A stretch of 64,000 bases of DNA from Bin94 sp965215535 (GCA_965215535.1 OZ244063.1:2418001-2482000); one strand, 5' to 3'. Counted from the first letter of the stretch, positions 7,890 to 17,076 are shown. Made by a program: numbers and translations. The notes: a model not told the origin generated them from the sequence alone.

Positions 7890-9408
7890 GCCAATCCCAG
7901 CGTTGCAGCCAGCCCGATCCGTTGCAGCTTGCCTGTCGGGCCCCGGGGAATTTCATCCAGCATAATGACCTGGCGCGGCACCTTGAAGCGGGCCAGCCGC
8001 GCGGCCGCGAAATCGCGAATGGCAGCCGGGTCGGCCTCGACGCCCTCGCGCAACACCACCGCCGCGGCCACCTCCTCGCCCAGCTTCGGGTGCGAAATGG
8101 CAAAGGTGACAACCTGTTGCACGGCCTCGTGTTCCATCAGCGCCTCATCGACCTCGCGCGGAGAAATTTTCTCGCCGCCGCGATTGATGATCTCCTTGAT
8201 GCGACCGGTAATTGTGATGTAGCCGTCGCTGTCGCAAAACCCCTGATCGCCGGTGCGAAACCAGCCCCTGACAAAGGCCGAGTGGTTTGCGTCGTCATTG
8301 TTTTCATAGCCGGGAGTAACGTTGGGTCCGCGAATCGCGATTTCGCCCTCTTCGCCCTGTGCAAGGTGGTGGCCGTTCCTGTCCATGATCGCAATTTCGG
8401 GTCCGGCGGCGATTCCCGCGGTGCCCGGTTTGCGGCGCTTTGGGGGCAGGGGATTGCTGGTCATCTGATGCGCCGCCTCGGTCATGGCGTAGGCCTCGAT
8501 CACGGGTGCGCCGAATGCCTCCTCGAGCTCGGCCATGACCCGCACCGGGAGCGCTGCCGACGAGGAACGAATAAACCGCAGCCGCAATTTCTCAATCGCT
8601 TTCCGGTTGCGGGCGGCCCGCGCCAGAATTGCCTGGTGCATGGTGGGCACCGCCGAGTACCAGCTCGGGTCGGCGTCGGCCAGCCATGCAAAGATGCGGA
8701 GCGCATTGAACCCCGGGGCGCAATGGACGCTGGCTCCGGCATGGAGCGTTGCCATGATGCAGGCCATCAATCCATGAATATGAAAGAGCGGCATGACATT
8801 GAGACAGCGGTCGTCCTTCGTCAGTTCAAGCGCGTGACTGATATGTGCGGCGCTTGCACAAATATTGCGATGAAGCAATGGCACAGTTCGGGGCCTGGCC
8901 GTTGTGCCCGATGTATGCAGCACAAGCGCGACGTCGTCGGCTTCCGCCATTCCCCCGCGCGTCGGCGCCCTCTTTGCGGCCGCATGGGCAAAGCGAAAGG
9001 TTCCCGCCGCATCGGTCGCGCTCCACTCAATCTCCAGCACCGGAATTCCGAGCGTCGCCGCCGCCCCCCTCGCCAGCGAGTCGTCCCCCCGGGCCAGCAC
9101 CAGCGCCCGCGCCCCCGCATCTGCAAGCTGGAACTCGAACTCGGGACCGGTGAAGGCCGGATTGAGCGGCACGGTGGTCGCTCCGGCGGCAATCGTCACA
9201 AAGGCGCTCGCCATCTCGGGCCCATTGGCAGCACGATCGCAACCCGGTCGCCCCGCCCGATCCCGCGCCGGTTGAGCGCGGAGACCGTGGCCTGCATCTG
9301 GCGGCGGAGGTCGCGGTAGCGCATGGGAGGCCGCGCCGGCGCCGTCAGTGCGATCCGGTCGGCGTCGCCGGTGGCCAGGAGCGCGGCGATGTGCATGGGT
9401 GGAGTCAT
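7886..9408 (-). pseudogene. Oxalyl-CoA synthetase-like (AAE3/Pcs60-type) AMP-forming ligase with an apparent frameshift
   Basis: The N-terminus starts at ATG 9408 (MTPPMHIAALLATGDADR) and reads to VLPMGP, where the frame fails at about 9217. The rest reads in the next frame (EMASAFVTIAAGATTVPLN and onward) to 7886. One missing G in the CCCGAG context at 9217 explains it; restored, the protein would be about 507 residues, close to the family length. Adenylate-forming motifs are intact: LHTSGTTARPR, AYAMTEAAHQMTSNPLP, GWFRTGDQG and PRGPTGKLQR. The EAYAMTEA...NPLP region is characteristic of AAE3/Pcs60 oxalate-CoA ligases. It overlaps the PanE-like gene by four bases. The lesion may be an assembly error, since everything else looks intact. 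Confidence 0.8.
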
Positions 9409-9519
9409 GGCGCAGTGTCCCTTATCGTAATCGGCAAGGTTATGCGTGACAGTTGCGATGGTTCAGGCGAATCTCCACCTTGCGCATGGCAATTGCAACC
9501 CCGCAGACGAGGATGTGCC

Positions 9520-10560
9520 ATGGAATTCTGTGCGGCCAGCGTTCAGCGCGATATTTTTGACGAGCTCGTTTTGTGGGAGGATCACATCGGGCGCATTGTT
9601 GAGGTGGTGCGGAAGGATGACTTCGAGACCCTAACGGCGGTGATGGAGAACGTGGTGCGCCCGCTGCTGACGCTGAAGCCGCTGAGCTGGGATGACTCCC
9701 GGATCAGGATGCGGACAACCCGGTCGGGCCTGCCGATCATGGCGTTGTGCGATCCAAAGGGTCAGGAAAAGATTGTGGTTGCGGTTGGTCCGGCACCGCG
9801 TGCGCACGACGCGACACACCCATTTCACGAAAGCGGGGGTGCCATTCAGCTTGCAGTCGCCGCTGACGGCCGCAAATGGGCCTTTCATCTGTCGGTTCCA
9901 GCCGGCGGTGTCCGCGAACGCGAGTTTTGCAGCTTCGACATCGTATCCGACCCGGTCGAAGACGCCGTCAGTGCACTGAAACGCTACCTTGCCCCGGACG
10001 AGGTCGCTTCGGGCCGGGCCCTGCGAGCGGCGCGGGAGGCGTATCGTCGGAAACGGTTTCCACTGGAAGCTCCCAGGATCTGGCAGCAGGTTGTCAGGGA
10101 AGGCGCGCTCCTGGAACGCTTTCAGAGGATCTTGAAAGAGGTCGTGGGCTTGCCGGTTGACGAAGAGGCGCAGTCGTTCGCTCGGCAACAACTCGATGCG
10201 ATTCAATGGCCGCCCGATCCCCCGAGCCCGGAGCCGGAGCCGGCGGTGCGGCTCAATGATCGTGTATGGGTCTGCCGAGACGGCTCCGACAGGATCAACA
10301 GGCACAGGGTGATGGATCCCGCTACACTTCTAAAGGGCGACGATTCGAAACTGGACAAGAGAAGAAGGGTCACCCCCGGGTCTGCTCTGGGAAGAGCGCT
10401 GCTGGGCGCGCGCGAGGGCGACGTGCGGAAAGTCGTGCGGAAGGTGAAGCAGGACGGCGTCGAGACGTCGATGCGCATCCTGATCGTGCGCCCGCATGCC
10501 TCCGGCATTGCACCGACCCCGCCGGCCGCAGGTGAAGATGGCGCCTCTGCCGATTCGTAA
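9520..10560 (+). CDS. HsdR_N-like domain protein with a GreA/GreB C-terminal-like domain
   Basis: A 346-residue protein. ATG 9520 is chosen over an upstream start because a GACGAGGA Shine-Dalgarno lies just before it. Residues 1-210 follow the pattern of the type I restriction HsdR N-terminal domain: a helical start, a strand with GLPIMALCDPKGQ, GAIQLAVAADGRKWAFHL, then a DIVSDPVEDAVSALKRYL helix. The strand that should carry the E-x-K catalytic pair reads VVAVGP, so nuclease activity is unlikely. The C-terminal 85 residues resemble the FKBP-like end of GreA/GreB, with VTPGSALGRALLGAREGD matching the SPLGRALLGKxxGD motif. No experimental function is known to me; both domain calls rest on motif recall. 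It lies 79 bases before the NfeD-like gene. Confidence 0.55.
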   Translation: MEFCAASVQRDIFDELVLWEDHIGRIVEVVRKDDFETLTAVMENVVRPLLTLKPLSWDDSRIRMRTTRSGLPIMALCDPKGQEKIVVAVGPAPRAHDATHPFHESGGAIQLAVAADGRKWAFHLSVPAGGVREREFCSFDIVSDPVEDAVSALKRYLAPDEVASGRALRAAREAYRRKRFPLEAPRIWQQVVREGALLERFQRILKEVVGLPVDEEAQSFARQQLDAIQWPPDPPSPEPEPAVRLNDRVWVCRDGSDRINRHRVMDPATLLKGDDSKLDKRRRVTPGSALGRALLGAREGDVRKVVRKVKQDGVETSMRILIVRPHASGIAPTPPAAGEDGASADS

Positions 10561-10639
10561 TCGAAGAGACCGGTTCGGGGACAGCGCCCCGGGATCCGTC
10601 AAGCGAAACATCACACAACTGCCGGCCGGGGAGCCGCCC

Positions 10640-11236
10640 ATGCTCGCAGCCTACATCTTCTCGCTCGTCGTCGGAGGGGGACTTCTGGCGCTCTCGCTCT
10701 TCGGCGACCTCTTCGGCGGCGACCTCGACGCCGAGGCCGCTCTCGACGTGGATGGCGACGGCATCGGCGACGGCTTCGAGATCGCGAAGCTCTTCTCGCT
10801 GCGGGCGCTGGTCTACGCCCTCTTCGGCTTCGGCGGCTCGGGTCTGCTCCTGCACCTGATTCAGGGGGGCGCCCAGCCACTCCTCACCGGCCTGATTGCG
10901 GGTGGAATGGGGCTCGGCTCCGGCCTTCTGGTCGGCACCGTCTTCGGCTATCTGCGAAGAACCGAAACAGGCCAGCTCCAGGGAGAGACCGAGATGAGTG
11001 GCCTGATGGGCGAGGTGCTCCTGCCGATCGGCCCGGACGAGGTGGGCGAGGTGCGAGTCGCGAGCGGAGATCGTCGCTACCGGATGCGTGCGCGTGCCTA
11101 CGACGATGCGGGACCGGACGCTTGCCTTGAGGCGGGCCGCGCGGTCATGGTGGTGGAGGTCCGGGAGGGCGTGGCGCGGGTGGCGCCGGTTCGCATGAAG
11201 CTTCTGCAGGACGCGATTGTGCAGGACGAACACTGA
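10640..11236 (+). CDS. NfeD/YqiJ-like membrane protein with OB-fold domain
   Basis: A 198-residue protein starting at ATG 10640. It has an N-terminal membrane segment (AAYIFSLVVGGGLLALSLFG), an acidic Asp-rich stretch, then more hydrophobic segments (RALVYALFGFGGSGLLLHLI and LIAGGMGLGSGLLVGTVFGY). The C-terminal half is a small beta domain beginning GETEMSGLMGEVLLPIG, typical of NfeD OB-folds. Such proteins partner flotillins in membrane microdomains, and the next gene is a flotillin, matching the yqiJ-yqiK arrangement. The two genes are 34 bases apart and should be one operon. Confidence 0.8.
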   Translation: MLAAYIFSLVVGGGLLALSLFGDLFGGDLDAEAALDVDGDGIGDGFEIAKLFSLRALVYALFGFGGSGLLLHLIQGGAQPLLTGLIAGGMGLGSGLLVGTVFGYLRRTETGQLQGETEMSGLMGEVLLPIGPDEVGEVRVASGDRRYRMRARAYDDAGPDACLEAGRAVMVVEVREGVARVAPVRMKLLQDAIVQDEH

Positions 11237-11270
11237 AAATCCATACACTTCAATCAGAGAGGACACCGCA

Positions 11271-12596
11271 ATGGATCCGATTATCGCCCTTGGACTGGGC
11301 GTCGTCACCCTTGTCGTCATTGTCATGGTGATCGTTACGGTCAAGGCGCTCATCGTGATCGCGCCGCCGAACCAGGCCGCCGTCCTGACCGGAAGAAACC
11401 GGGAGCTGGTCGATGGCAGAAAGGTGGGGTACCGCTCGATCTCGGGCGGGCGCACCTTCCGCGTACCGATCATCGAGACCGTTCAGGAGATGAACCTCGA
11501 GACCATTCCGATCGAGGTCATGGTCAGCAACGCCTTCTCCAAGGGGAACATTCCCCTCAATGTGGAAGCGATCGCCAATGTCAAGATCGCTTCGCAGCCC
11601 GAGTGGGTCTTCAACAACGCCGTCGAGCGTCTGCTCGGAAAGACCGAGGAGGAGATTCGCGCCCTGGCCCAGGACACCCTGACCGGAAATCTGCGCGGCG
11701 TCCTGGCCACCATGACCCCCGAGGCGGTGAATGAGGACCGGCTCGGATTTGCCAAGGCGCTCTCGGAAGATGCGGGCGAGGATCTGGCGTCGCTCGGATT
11801 CCACCTGGATGTCCTCAAGATCCAGAATGTGAGCGACGAACGCGGCTATCTGGAGGCGATCGGCCGGGAAAAGTCCGCCGAAGCGATTCGCCAGGCCGAG
11901 ATCGCCGAAGCCCAGGCCGAGGCCGACACCCGCGAGGCGCGCGCCGAGGCGAGACGGCGGGCCGAGGTGCGCGAGGCGGCCGCATCGATCAAGGTTTCCG
12001 AGGCGCGCAACGAGTTGCGGGTGCGCCAGGCCGAGCTGGACCGCGAGGGCGAAACCGCCGAGAAGATCGCGCGCGTCAAGGCGCAGGAAGCCGAGGTCGA
12101 GGCCGAGAAGGTGCTCGAGATGAGGCGGGTGGAGCGCGAAGAACAGCGTCTGCAGGCCGATGTGGTGGAGCCGGCGAAGGCCGAGAAGATGGCCGCCTTT
12201 GCCCGGGCCGAGGCCGAGGCAGCGCCGATTCTGGAGCGCGGCAAGGCCCAGGTCGAGGTGCTGAGGAGGCTCTACGACGAGGTCCGGGCCGGTGGCGACG
12301 CCGCATTTGCGGTTTTCCTGGCCGAGAAGCTGCCCGAGCTCCTGGAAATTGCGGTGGGAGCGGTCGAGGGGGTCGATATCGACAGGGTGGTGGTCATGGA
12401 TGGAGGGCGGGGCGAGGGGGTGGCGAACGCTCTCAACCAGCGGGTGCGCGGCGCCTATGGAACCCTCGAGGGACTGTCGTCGGTGCTCGGTCTTGACATT
12501 CAGGAGGTGCTGCGGAAGGCTGTCGGGAGCGGGGCTGGCGCAGATGGCGAGGCTGCGGACGATGCTTCCGGTCACACAATCGCAACGCGCGAGTGA
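11271..12596 (+). CDS. Flotillin / SPFH-domain protein (YqiK-like)
   Basis: A 441-residue membrane-anchored scaffold protein starting at ATG 11271 after an AGAGAGGA ribosome-binding site. It has one N-terminal membrane helix (about residues 8-30), an SPFH domain beginning IAPPNQAAVLTGRNR and containing LTGNLRGVLATMTPEAVNEDR, and a long charged coiled coil rich in Glu, Ala and Arg (roughly residues 200-335, for example EIAEAQAEADTREARAEA). The C-terminal region with LPELLEIAVGAVEGVDIDRV is standard for flotillins. It probably forms oligomers that organise membrane domains together with the upstream NfeD-like protein. Confidence 0.92.
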   Translation: MDPIIALGLGVVTLVVIVMVIVTVKALIVIAPPNQAAVLTGRNRELVDGRKVGYRSISGGRTFRVPIIETVQEMNLETIPIEVMVSNAFSKGNIPLNVEAIANVKIASQPEWVFNNAVERLLGKTEEEIRALAQDTLTGNLRGVLATMTPEAVNEDRLGFAKALSEDAGEDLASLGFHLDVLKIQNVSDERGYLEAIGREKSAEAIRQAEIAEAQAEADTREARAEARRRAEVREAAASIKVSEARNELRVRQAELDREGETAEKIARVKAQEAEVEAEKVLEMRRVEREEQRLQADVVEPAKAEKMAAFARAEAEAAPILERGKAQVEVLRRLYDEVRAGGDAAFAVFLAEKLPELLEIAVGAVEGVDIDRVVVMDGGRGEGVANALNQRVRGAYGTLEGLSSVLGLDIQEVLRKAVGSGAGADGEAADDASGHTIATRE

Positions 12597-12721
12597 CCGG
12601 CCTGTGACCTGAACGGCGAATCCTCACCAATACGATTCACCAGTCTCCGCGTCCCCGCGCGCCGATTCCTGTGCGCGGGCCCTCCATCCCTGCCCGCCAG
12701 TCAAACGCCATCCCCGAGGCC

Positions 12722-13633
12722 ATGAAGCGAATCAGCCGTGAAGAGAGTGCGTCGCGACCTTCCCTTGCGCCGGGCATGGTGGTTCTGCTGCTCTTCGTCG
12801 GCTGCTCCGGGGGCGAAGACAGCGCGCGCCGGGCGCTGATCCAGAACAAGGGCTCCGACACCCTGCTGAATGTGGCGCAGGCCTGGGCCGAGGCCTACAG
12901 CGCCGTCAACAGCGAGGTGGCGGTGGCGGTCACGGGAGGCGGCTCCGGAACCGGCATCTCGGCGATGATCAATGGAACTGTCGATATCGCCAATTCGTCG
13001 CGCGCCATGCGCAACTCCGAGATTGAGGCGGCCCGGGCCAATGGCATCGAACCGGTCGAATTTGTGGTAGGACACGATGCGCTGGCCATCTTCATGCACG
13101 AAAACAATCCGCTGGATGGCGTCACCATGGAGCAGTTGCGGGGGATTTTCGGCGCAGACGGTCGCCTGGAGCGGTGGTCGGATCTGGGCGTGACCGTTCC
13201 CGGCTGCCCCAGCGACGAAATCATTCGCGTCAGCCGCCAGAACAACTCGGGCACCTATATCTACTTCCGCGAGACCGTGCTCGGCTCCGGCCACGACTTC
13301 AAGCTGGGTTCGTACGACATGCACGGCTCCAAGGATGTTGTGGACCTGGTTGAACACACCCCTTGCGCAATCGGCTACAGCGGCCTGGCCTACGCCACCG
13401 AGCACATTCACATGCCCTGCGTCTCCAGCGGTCTCGACGCGGAGTGCGTTGTGCCCCAGGTCGCCACCGCAATCAGCGGCGCCTATCCGATCTCGCGCCC
13501 CCTGCGCATGTACACGGCGGGCGACCCGATCGGAGCCATTCGCGAATACATGGACTGGATCCTCTCCGATGACGGCCAGTGCGTCATTCGGGAGCGCGGG
13601 TACGCATCGATCAGGGAGATCAGTTGCACTTGA
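12722..13633 (+). CDS. pstS: Phosphate-binding lipoprotein PstS
   Basis: A 303-residue periplasmic phosphate-binding protein. ATG 12722 (MKRISREES) is preferred; the signal ends in a LLLFVGC lipobox, giving a lipid anchor. The mature protein starts with NKGSDTLLNVAQAWAEAY and contains TGGGSGTGISAMINGTVDIA and RQNNSGTYIYF, the loops that bind phosphate in this family, and a Cys-rich C-terminal half. It is the first gene of pstS-C-A-B1-B2 and delivers phosphate to the ABC permease. I saw no clear Pho box in the 125 bases upstream, and no phoU follows the operon. Confidence 0.93.
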   Translation: MKRISREESASRPSLAPGMVVLLLFVGCSGGEDSARRALIQNKGSDTLLNVAQAWAEAYSAVNSEVAVAVTGGGSGTGISAMINGTVDIANSSRAMRNSEIEAARANGIEPVEFVVGHDALAIFMHENNPLDGVTMEQLRGIFGADGRLERWSDLGVTVPGCPSDEIIRVSRQNNSGTYIYFRETVLGSGHDFKLGSYDMHGSKDVVDLVEHTPCAIGYSGLAYATEHIHMPCVSSGLDAECVVPQVATAISGAYPISRPLRMYTAGDPIGAIREYMDWILSDDGQCVIRERGYASIREISCT

Positions 13634-13659
13634 ACCGTTCCCGGGCAGGAAACTCCGCC

Positions 13660-14547
13660 ATGGACCGGCGCGATTTTTCCTGGTACGCCGACCGCACGGC
13701 CCGCCTCCTGATCCTTGGCGGCGGACTCTCGGCCATTGTCTTTGTGGTTGGCATCTTCATCTTTGTCACCCGCGAGGGGTTGGGCTTCATCTTCGCTTCC
13801 TTCGATCCGGTCGAGTTCTTCACCTCCATCAACTGGCGTCCCACCTCCGACAACCCCACCTATGGGGCGCTGGCGCTGATGGTCGGAACCATGAGCGTAA
13901 CCGGGCTGGCCATGGTTCTCTCGGTGCCGCTCTCGCTGGGGGCCGCCCTCTACATTGCCGAATTCGCCACCGGCCGCACCCGCGAGGCACTCAAGGTTCT
14001 TGTTGAACTCCTGGCCGCCATTCCCTCTGTAGTCTGGGGATTTGTGGGCATGTCGATCATGAATCCGCTCATTATTGCCATCTTCGATGTGCCGGTCGGA
14101 TTGAGTGCCCTCAATGCGGGGATCATTCTGGGGCTGATGGCCGCTCCGATCATGGCAACCATCGCCGAAGACGCGCTCAAGGCGGTGCCCGACGGCTACC
14201 GCGAGGCGGCCGAGGCGCTGGGGGCGACGCGCTGGCAGGTGATCTTCAAGGTGGTGATTCCGGCCAGCCGCAATGGTCTGGTGGCGGCGGTGCTCCTGGG
14301 GGTGGGCCGCGGCTTTGGCGAAACCATGGCGGTGCTGATGGCCACAGGTCATGCAATCAACATTCCCACCAGCCCCTTTGACGGGGTGCGCGCCCTGACC
14401 GCCACAATTGCCTCGGAGCTCGGCGACACCGCAACCGGTTCGCCCCACTACGGGTCGCTTTTCACCTTGGGCATCTTTCTCTTCATCATCACCTTTCTGA
14501 TCAACCTGACCGCCGACCTGGTCGTCCGGGGAATCCGGAAGAGGTAG
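13660..14547 (+). CDS. pstC: Phosphate ABC transporter permease PstC
   Basis: A 295-residue permease with six predicted membrane helices, starting at ATG 13660 (MDRRDFSWYADRTA). The coupling-loop motif is EAAEALGATRWQVIFKVVIP, the EAA loop that docks on the ATPase. It also has the conserved PSVVWGFVGM and GRGFGETMAVLMATGH segments of PstC. It lies 26 bases after pstS and six before pstA. Confidence 0.93.
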   Translation: MDRRDFSWYADRTARLLILGGGLSAIVFVVGIFIFVTREGLGFIFASFDPVEFFTSINWRPTSDNPTYGALALMVGTMSVTGLAMVLSVPLSLGAALYIAEFATGRTREALKVLVELLAAIPSVVWGFVGMSIMNPLIIAIFDVPVGLSALNAGIILGLMAAPIMATIAEDALKAVPDGYREAAEALGATRWQVIFKVVIPASRNGLVAAVLLGVGRGFGETMAVLMATGHAINIPTSPFDGVRALTATIASELGDTATGSPHYGSLFTLGIFLFIITFLINLTADLVVRGIRKR

Positions 14548-14553
14548 CACTCC

Positions 14554-15423
14554 GTGTTCCTGGCGACCCCCCGCAACCGGCGCAATCAGCGCAACCAGAG
14601 TGTTGCAAAGGCCATTCTCGGGCTGATGACCGTCACCCTGGTCATTCCGGTTCTGGTGATTCTCGGCGCCCTGGTGGTGCGCGGCGGCCCCGCCATTTCC
14701 TGGGAATTTCTCTTTACTCCCCCCACCGACGGCATGACTGCGGGCGGGATCCTGCCGGCGCTGGTCGGGACGATCTGGCTGGTGGTCGTGGCGCTGATCG
14801 CCTCGGTGCCGATCGGCATTGCGGCGGCGCTCTACCTGAGCGAATACGCCCCCGACAACTGGCTGACCCGCGCCATCAATCTGGCGATCATCAATCTGGC
14901 GGGCGTTCCCTCGATTGTGCATGCGCTCTTCGGGGTCGGCGCCTTTGTTCTCTTTCTGGGCTTTGGCACGAGCATTCTGTCGGCCAGCCTGACCCTGGCG
15001 GTGATGTCGCTGCCCGTGGTGATTGTGGCAACCCGCGAGGCGCTGCAGGCGGTTCCCCACGCCTTTCGCGAGGCCTGCTGGAATATGGGCGCCACCCGCT
15101 GGCAGACCATTCGCAAGGTTGTGCTGCCCAACTCGGGGAGCGGCATTCTGACCGGCGTGATTCTCGAGGTTTCGCGCACTGCCGGCGAGACCGCGCCGAT
15201 CATGTTCACCGGTGCCGCGGCCTATCTGATGTTCCTCCCCCAGAGCGTTCTCGATCAGACCATGGCAATGTCACTTCATCTCTATGTGATTGCGACACAG
15301 CAGCCGGGGGTGCCCGAGGAGATTCCCTACGGAGTTGCGCTGGTGCTGATTTCGATTGTGCTGCTGATGAATGCCGTCTCGATTGCGGTGCGCATGCGTC
15401 TGCGGGGGCTTCGGAAGTGGTAG
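14554..15423 (+). CDS. pstA: Phosphate ABC transporter permease PstA
   Basis: A 289-residue permease starting at GTG 14554. The EAA coupling loop reads FREACWNMGATRWQTIRKVV, and SRTAGETAPIMFTGAA is the PstA counterpart of the PstC gating segment. It partners PstC in the membrane. Its last codons overlap the start of pstB1 (GTG 15417 lies inside the gene). Confidence 0.93.
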   Translation: MFLATPRNRRNQRNQSVAKAILGLMTVTLVIPVLVILGALVVRGGPAISWEFLFTPPTDGMTAGGILPALVGTIWLVVVALIASVPIGIAAALYLSEYAPDNWLTRAINLAIINLAGVPSIVHALFGVGAFVLFLGFGTSILSASLTLAVMSLPVVIVATREALQAVPHAFREACWNMGATRWQTIRKVVLPNSGSGILTGVILEVSRTAGETAPIMFTGAAAYLMFLPQSVLDQTMAMSLHLYVIATQQPGVPEEIPYGVALVLISIVLLMNAVSIAVRMRLRGLRKW

Positions 15424-16205
15424 CGGCCCCGGGCGTTGCGGCAAATGCGGAGACGCCGGTCGTGGATGTGCGCGATCTGGCGATTCGCTACGGCGCAAAG
15501 ACGGTGCTCAGCGGAGTCAGCCTCGAGGTGCGGAGGCACGAGATCTTTGGCATTATCGGCCCGGCCAACAGCGGCAAAACCTCATTTCTGCGCGCACTCA
15601 ATCGCATGAACGATTTTGTTGCGGGCATGCACGTCGGGGGCAGCGTGTGCATCAATGGGCGCGAGGTGAGGGACTGGGCGAATGAATATGCGCTGCGAAG
15701 CCGGATCGGCGTGGTCTTTCCTCTGCCTGTGGGGCTTCCGCTCAGCATTTACGAAAATGTGGCCTTTGCGCCAAGGCTGCGGGGGATTCGCCGCAAATCC
15801 GAGCTCGACGAGGTGGTGGAGCGGTGTCTGACCCGGGCCGCGCTCTGGGACGAGGTGAAGGACCGCCTGGGTTCGCTCGGCAGCCTTCTCTCGGGGGGGC
15901 AGCAGCAGCGCCTGACCATTGCCCGCGCACTCTCGCAGGACCCGGAGCTTCTGCTTCTGGATGAATTTTCGATTGCAGTCGATCCGGTGACCACAATGCG
16001 CATCGAAGATGTTCTGCTTGAGCTGCGCTCCGAGCTCACCATTGTTCTGGTCACCAATCTTGTGCAGCAGGCGCGGCGTCTGGCGGATCGCACCGCATTC
16101 TTCCTCACCGGCGAACTCGTCGAGGTGGGGCGCACCGAAGACCTCTTCGCGGGCAACGTGGCCGATCCGCGTACAACCGGCTATATCGAGGGGCGCTTTG
16201 GATAG
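15417..16205 (+). CDS. pstB: Phosphate ABC transporter ATPase, degenerate paralogue 1 (PstB1)
   Basis: A 262-residue ABC ATPase with GTG start 15417 overlapping pstA by seven bases. Walker A (GPANSGKTS, residues 48-56), the LSGGQ signature (158-162) and Walker B with its catalytic Glu (LLLLDEF, Asp182-Glu183) are intact. Two residues needed for hydrolysis at its own Walker site are not: the Q-loop glutamine is Pro102 (VVFPLP instead of VFQRP) and the switch histidine is Asn214 (VTNLVQQA instead of VTHNMQQA). It should bind ATP and lend a good signature motif to its partner but hydrolyse poorly itself. The next gene encodes a paralogue with the reverse pattern. Confidence 0.88.
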   Translation: MVAAPGVAANAETPVVDVRDLAIRYGAKTVLSGVSLEVRRHEIFGIIGPANSGKTSFLRALNRMNDFVAGMHVGGSVCINGREVRDWANEYALRSRIGVVFPLPVGLPLSIYENVAFAPRLRGIRRKSELDEVVERCLTRAALWDEVKDRLGSLGSLLSGGQQQRLTIARALSQDPELLLLDEFSIAVDPVTTMRIEDVLLELRSELTIVLVTNLVQQARRLADRTAFFLTGELVEVGRTEDLFAGNVADPRTTGYIEGRFG

Positions 16206-16983
16206 CGGCGGCCCGGGCACGTTCGCCATCGAGACGCGGGCGCTGAATCTCTGGTACGGAGATTTCCAGGCGCTCGAGGATGTGAATCTCGGAATCCGGC
16301 GCGGCGCGATTACCTCCATGATCGGGCCATCGGGCTGTGGCAAGACAACGCTGCTGCGGAGCTGCAACCGCATCAATGAACGACTCGGTTATGTGCGCAC
16401 GACCGGAAGCATATTCATTCTCGGTCACAATATCTTTGCCGACGACGTCGAGCTTGTGCAGGTGCGCAAGCAGGTTGGAATGGTCTTTCAGCGGCCCAAT
16501 CCGCTCCCGATCTCGATTCGCGACAACGTTCTCTTCGGCTTCCGCCTGCATGCCGCCGCCACCGGTCGGACAACGCGCGCCGACGAGGACGAGGTGGTGG
16601 AATCGGCGCTGCGCCAGGTGCTGCTCTGGGATGCGGTGAAGGACCGGCTGCACCATGCGGCGACGACTCTCTCGCTCGAGGAGCAGCAGAAGCTGTGCAT
16701 TGCGCGATTGTTACCGGTCAAGCCCGAGGTTTTGCTGATGGACGAGCCCTGTTCGGCGCTCGATCCGGCGGGAACCGAGGCGGTCGAAGAGCTGATCGGG
16801 CGGTTGCGCGGCGACTATACAATCCTGATTGTGACGCACAATATGGCGCAGGCAAGGCGGGCCTCGGATGAATGCGTCTTCATGCTGCTGGGGCGCATTA
16901 TCGAGCATGCCTCCACCTCCGAGATCTTCGAGTCGCCCGGCGACACGCGCACGGCGGACTATATCGAGGGTCGCTACGGGTAG
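16198..16983 (+). CDS. pstB: Phosphate ABC transporter ATPase, paralogue 2 with degenerate signature (PstB2)
   Basis: A 261-residue ABC ATPase. TTG 16198 is the best start; it overlaps the end of pstB1 by eight bases and keeps the length equal to its paralogue. Walker A (GPSGCGKTT, 43-51), Q-loop Gln98 (MVFQRPNP), Walker B (LLMDEP, Asp182-Glu183), the SALDP D-loop and switch His214 (VTHNM) are all canonical PstB. The ABC signature is not: it reads LSLEE (158-162) where PstB has LSGGQ. Paired with PstB1 it would give one working and one dead ATP site. Confidence 0.88.
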   Translation: MDSGGPGTFAIETRALNLWYGDFQALEDVNLGIRRGAITSMIGPSGCGKTTLLRSCNRINERLGYVRTTGSIFILGHNIFADDVELVQVRKQVGMVFQRPNPLPISIRDNVLFGFRLHAAATGRTTRADEDEVVESALRQVLLWDAVKDRLHHAATTLSLEEQQKLCIARLLPVKPEVLLMDEPCSALDPAGTEAVEELIGRLRGDYTILIVTHNMAQARRASDECVFMLLGRIIEHASTSEIFESPGDTRTADYIEGRYG

Positions 16984-17076
16984 TCGCCCGGCAGGCAGGA
17001 AGCGTATCTGCGCCCCGATGGGATTTGTGCAGTTTTTCCCGTTCTGGCGCTCCCTCCGGGGCTCCTCGTCTCCATG

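Noticed and set aside
12597..12721. Pho box upstream of pstS
   Set aside because: I looked for CTGTCAT-like direct repeats and found no convincing match.
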